64,000 bases of DNA. It comes from Paenibacillus sp. FSL K6-1096 (lineage in GTDB: Bacteria > Bacillota > Bacilli > Paenibacillales > Paenibacillaceae). Position numbers and translations under genes: made by a program. The notes beneath the pieces were generated by a model. That model was not told the DNA's origin. It did no database searches and worked only from the letters and a program-made list of their open reading frames with translations. Within the stretch, counting starts at the first letter, position 1. Each line of letters begins with the position of its first letter. This document shows positions 60,771-64,000 of the stretch, in pieces. The stretch is from positions 5,456,001-5,520,000 of the forward strand of contig NZ_CP150274.1 in assembly GCF_037977055.1 (NCBI RefSeq), read 5' to 3'.

Positions 60771-63473
60771 ATGACCGCTATGTCCTCGGCCCCGCCGGTT
60801 CCATTACGGTGGCTGAACCCGCCTGCTGCGGCTGCGGGGGTGACCTGGGGTGTCCCCTGGTCTAAGGGCGATCTGAAGCGCGGCGAACTGGCTGCGCTAT
60901 GTCTTAGCAGAGCAGACGATGGCTCCTGTCTGCCGCTGCAGAGCCGCCCGGCCGCGTATTGGCCGGACGGCAGCATCAAATGGTCCCTGCATTCTGCCGT
61001 ATGCCCTGAAGGGAATCCGGCAGGATATACGCTGGAACGCTCTGCCGGGCAGAGTGTTGTGCCCGCAGCCTTCCGGGTATCCGTTGAAGAAACGGAGGAG
61101 GCTTATATTGTTGATACCGGCAGCATTGTATGCACCGTGGTCAAGCACGGCCCGGGCGTGATCTCGCGGATCATCCGCCGGGAGACGGCGGAATCCGGGG
61201 GAGCCGAGGGCGATCGCGGATATTACAGAGCTACGGGGGCTGGGTTAGGATCTGGTGCGGGTAAGCTGGTGTGCAGCGGAAGCGAGCTGGTCTGTCTCCG
61301 TGAGCAGCGGGACATCCTCAGCGGGGAGCTGACGCTGCGGCAGGAGCGGTTCACCGGAGTGACGCTGAAGGCCAGGCTGGAGGAGCGGGGACCGGTGCGT
61401 GCCGTGATCCGGCTGGACGGGCGGCACCGAAGCACAAGGGGAGCCAGGGAATGGCTTCCTTATACGTTGCGGCTCTATTTCTATGCCGGGCTTGCGTCCA
61501 TCCGTCTGGTGCATACCTTTCATTATGACGGCAACCCGCAGCAGGATTTCATTAAGGGGCTGGGCCTGCTGTTCAAGGTGCCGCTCAGCGGTCCGCTGTA
61601 TAACCGCCATGTCCGGCTGGCGGGCAGCGGGGGATTCTTCAGCGAATCCCCCAAGACGCTCCAGACCCGCAGAACCCGGGGCAAATATGCCGAGATGTTC
61701 GCCGGTCAGCTTGAGGGGCAGAGCCAGCAGTTCGATCCTGTTGAGGATGCATACTTCATGGGATTGCTTCAGGATTCTGCGGTATGGGATGATTTCCGGC
61801 TGGTACAGGATTCGTCCGAGCATTATGTTGTGCATAAGCGTACCGGACCGGAGTGCACCTGGATTAAAGGAGCGGAAGGCCGGAGGGCAGGAGGACTGGG
61901 CTATGTCGGCTGTGACGGCGGAGGACTGGCGGCCGGAGTGAAGGATTTCTGGCAAAAGCACCCGTCCGGGCTGGAGATCAGCGGTACCTCCGGCGCGGAA
62001 GCGGCGTTAACCGTCTGGTTCTGGACGCCGGAGGCTCCGGCGATGGACCTGCGCCACTACGATACGAAGACGCATGTCGAGTCTTCCTACGAAGGAGCGG
62101 AGGAGCTGCGGGCAACCCCTTACGGTATCGCCAATACGAATGAGCTGACCTTGTGGTGTACTGCGCGGACTCCGGATTCCGGGCAGCTTCGGGTGATGCA
62201 GCAGCAGGCGGATGAACCGCCGCTGCTGGTCTGCAAGCCGGAGTATTACCACCGCAGCCGGGCGTTTGGACTGTGGAGCCTGCCGGACCGGAGCACCCCG
62301 GTCAAGGCGTATCTTGAGGAGCGGCTGGACGGGATTATCGGCTTTTACCAGAAGGAGATTGAGCAGCGCAAGTGGTACGGCCTGTGGGATTACGGCGACT
62401 TCATGCACAGCTATGATCCGGTCCGCCATGTCTGGAATTATGATCTGGGCGGCTGTGCCTGGCAGAATGCCGAGCTGGTGCCGAATATGTGGCTGTGGGT
62501 GAGCTTCCTGCGGACCGGGCGCGCGGATATCTACCGGATGGCCGAGGCGATGACCCGGCATACCAGCGAGGTGGATGTGTATCATTTCGGGGAATATGCA
62601 GGCCTCGGCTCGCGGCATAATGTCGTGCATTGGGGCTGCGGCTGCAAGGAGGCACGGATTGCCATGGCCGGACTGCACCGCTATTACTATTATCTTACCG
62701 GGGATGAGCGGACGGGCGACATCATGGACAGTGTGAAGGATGCCGATTATTCCACGGTGAATCTGGACCCGATGCGGGCTTATTTTGCGAAGGATGAATT
62801 CAAGACCCATGTGCGGGTGGGACCGGACTGGGCTGCGTTCAGCTCCAATTGGATGACCCGCTGGGAACGTTATGAGGATACGGCCTACCGTGACAAAATC
62901 CTAACCGGCATCGGCTGCATCAAAGCAGCCAATCTGCGGCTGATCTCCGGTCCAACCTATGGTTATGATCCGGCCACGGGAATTCTCAGTCCGATGGGCG
63001 ATGACAACTGGGGACGGCACCTGGCAATCTGCATGGGCGGGCCGCAGGTGTGGTTCGAGCTGGCGATGATGCTGGAGGACCCGGAGTGGGAAGACATGCT
63101 CGCTGAGTTCGGCGTCTTCTATAACTTGCCTGAGGAAGAGCAGCGGCTTAGATCCGGGGGAGCGATTACAGGCAAGCAGCGCTTCGAGCATCCGGTGCTG
63201 AGTGTGGCTATTGCCGCCTATGGCGCATGGGTCAAGGATGACCGGGCTACGGCGGAGCTTTGCTGGAGCATCTTGCTTGAGAATCCGTTCGGGAAGCTCC
63301 GGCTGGAGGAGGAACTGAAGCGGGTTATGTATACGGAAGCGCTCGATGAGATTGACTGGATGAATACGAATGAAGCCTCGCAGTGGTCGCTCAACACAAT
63401 CATTGCACTGGAGCTGATTGCTGAGGCCCTGCCTGCACGGGAAGCAGGATCGGGTTTAACTCACCCTGATTAG
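60771..63473 (+). CDS. Exo-rhamnogalacturonan lyase family protein (PcRGLX/YetA-like)
   Basis: This 900-residue protein matches the PcRGLX/YetA plan (polysaccharide lyase family 26 relatives): an N-terminal RIFT-barrel domain opening VPLRWLNPPAAAAGVTWGVP, a second beta-rich domain (SIRLVHTFHYDGNPQQDFIK), and a C-terminal (alpha/alpha)-barrel with YGLWDYGDFMHSYDP, HNVVHWGCGCKEARIAMAGL and YYYLTGDERTGDIM. Members cut rhamnogalacturonan I from its end. In B. subtilis, yetA lies next to lplABC, the same company as here. There is no signal peptide, so it works on imported oligosaccharides. ATG 60771 follows AAGGAGATGACC. Confidence 0.85.
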   Translation: MTAMSSAPPVPLRWLNPPAAAAGVTWGVPWSKGDLKRGELAALCLSRADDGSCLPLQSRPAAYWPDGSIKWSLHSAVCPEGNPAGYTLERSAGQSVVPAAFRVSVEETEEAYIVDTGSIVCTVVKHGPGVISRIIRRETAESGGAEGDRGYYRATGAGLGSGAGKLVCSGSELVCLREQRDILSGELTLRQERFTGVTLKARLEERGPVRAVIRLDGRHRSTRGAREWLPYTLRLYFYAGLASIRLVHTFHYDGNPQQDFIKGLGLLFKVPLSGPLYNRHVRLAGSGGFFSESPKTLQTRRTRGKYAEMFAGQLEGQSQQFDPVEDAYFMGLLQDSAVWDDFRLVQDSSEHYVVHKRTGPECTWIKGAEGRRAGGLGYVGCDGGGLAAGVKDFWQKHPSGLEISGTSGAEAALTVWFWTPEAPAMDLRHYDTKTHVESSYEGAEELRATPYGIANTNELTLWCTARTPDSGQLRVMQQQADEPPLLVCKPEYYHRSRAFGLWSLPDRSTPVKAYLEERLDGIIGFYQKEIEQRKWYGLWDYGDFMHSYDPVRHVWNYDLGGCAWQNAELVPNMWLWVSFLRTGRADIYRMAEAMTRHTSEVDVYHFGEYAGLGSRHNVVHWGCGCKEARIAMAGLHRYYYYLTGDERTGDIMDSVKDADYSTVNLDPMRAYFAKDEFKTHVRVGPDWAAFSSNWMTRWERYEDTAYRDKILTGIGCIKAANLRLISGPTYGYDPATGILSPMGDDNWGRHLAICMGGPQVWFELAMMLEDPEWEDMLAEFGVFYNLPEEEQRLRSGGAITGKQRFEHPVLSVAIAAYGAWVKDDRATAELCWSILLENPFGKLRLEEELKRVMYTEALDEIDWMNTNEASQWSLNTIIALELIAEALPAREAGSGLTHPD

Positions 63474-63490
63474 GCTGCAAGGGGTAGCCT

Positions 63491-63670
63491 TAGTTGTAAT
63501 TTGTACAACTAAATTGCCGGATGTGCGGCCGAATCTCCGCTTAGTTGTATTTCCTGCACTTAAAATGCCACTAGTTCTGGATTTTCGCCCATCCGGGCAA
63601 ATTTAGTTGCACAGACTACAATTAGATGGGGAAGTCCACCTGTTTCACTGTTTTTAGTTGTACAGAAGAC
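63491..63670. repeat. 51/62-bp phased palindrome array, type F (4 copies)
   Basis: TAGTTG cores start at 63491, 63542, 63604 and 63655, giving steps of 51, 62 and 51 bp. The first copy is a perfect palindrome (TAGTTGTA-ATTTG-TACAACTA); the others are partial. It lies in the gene-free stretch 63474-63917 after the lyase gene. The rest of that stretch holds only the small open frame at 63782. Confidence 0.8.
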
Positions 63671-63781
63671 ACTTATCCCTGTTGCTTCGCTACGAACGCA
63701 GCTTCATCCCTTACCCCATTTATGGAATGAAATCACTTGTTATATTCGGATGGTCTACTAGTAGCTTAGCTAATGTGAAAG

Positions 63782-63937
63782 ATGGAGGAAGTGCTGGGAA
63801 TGGTGCGTGAATTGCTGATAAGGCTGGTTCATGAACTGGTGCAGAAGCTGGGATTAGCGCTAGGGCCGCTGTCAGAGCTGACAATAATACCGGTGCTGGG
63901 AAAGGTGAGGTGGTTCAATGACTACGCTACAGGATAG
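63782..63937 (+). CDS. Possible small peptide gene
   Basis: A 51-codon open frame encodes an amphipathic sequence (MEEVLGMVRELLIRLVHELV, then QKLGLALGPLSEL). No clear ribosome binding site lies before the first ATG; GGAGG lies 11 bases before an internal ATG at 63800. It overlaps the start of the next gene in another frame. It may be a chance frame. Confidence 0.2.
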   Translation: MEEVLGMVRELLIRLVHELVQKLGLALGPLSELTIIPVLGKVRWFNDYATG

Positions 63938-64000
63938 AACCGGAATTCCTGAGGGCTGGCGGGAGATCTACCGCAATACGCTGGAGGGTCCCGCGCAGGT
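63918..64000 (+). CDS. Start of a gene cut by the window end
   Basis: ATG 63918 follows AAAGGTGAGG and the frame stays open to the last base (MTTLQDRTGIPEGWREIYRN, then TLEGPAQ). Only 27 residues are visible, too few to name a family. Position after the pectin operon suggests a further glycan-related gene. Confidence 0.5.
   Translation, partial: MTTLQDRTGIPEGWREIYRNTLEGPAQ

Overview
The window looks like a chromosomal segment of a Paenibacillus-type Firmicute. The reasons are strong AGGAGG-type ribosome binding sites, GTG and TTG starts, moderately high GC, a tyrosine T-box, many lipoprotein-dependent sugar importers lacking their own ATPase, and repeated YesM/YesN-type two-component systems next to carbohydrate-active enzymes. 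No rRNA, tRNA, CRISPR array, prophage or insertion sequence was seen.

Layout. 1-3.6 kb: two ECF sigma/anti-sigma-type pairs, convergent on one shared terminator. 3.7-7.3 kb: an AraC regulator and a GH127 beta-L-arabinofuranosidase-type enzyme. 8-15 kb: a secreted protein, a frameshifted YhgE/Pip-type membrane protein, an XRE-TPR regulator and an aldo/keto reductase. 15.2-30 kb: glycan module 1 (sensor kinase, response regulator, AraC regulator, FAD oxidoreductase, GH130-like enzyme, substrate-binding protein, two permeases, second FAD oxidoreductase, SGNH hydrolase, GH130 enzyme). 30.5-38.5 kb: glycan module 2, a slimmer paralogue (kinase, regulator, binding protein, two permeases, GH130). 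39-47 kb: ROK regulator, ABC exporter with a divergent TetR gene and twin operators, CBS protein with a divergent MarR gene, amidase, LOG-family protein, YukJ-like protein. 47.1-48.8 kb: T-box-controlled tyrS. 49-52.2 kb: DUF1877-like protein, a small protein, and a FIST-domain protein next to a soluble chemoreceptor. 52.5-63.5 kb: a GH42 beta-galactosidase divergent from an LplB/LplC/LplA-like importer, a YesS-like membrane AraC regulator and a YetA/PcRGLX-like exo-rhamnogalacturonan lyase, which suggests pectin (rhamnogalacturonan I) use. A gene truncated by the window end starts at 63918.

The most unusual signal lies between genes. At least eight intergenic regions carry arrays of short imperfect palindromes with an A/T- or purine-rich centre, repeated every 51 bp (sometimes 52, and 62 in two or three places). 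The palindrome sequence differs between arrays, but the spacing is kept. 51-52 and 62 bp are close to five and six DNA helical turns, so the palindromes would lie on one face of the helix. The spacers within an array are nearly identical and no cas genes are present, so these are not CRISPR arrays. The two glycan modules each end in a GH130 gene followed by an array of the same palindrome type. Open frames inside the arrays exist only because 51 is 17 codons and were not called as genes.
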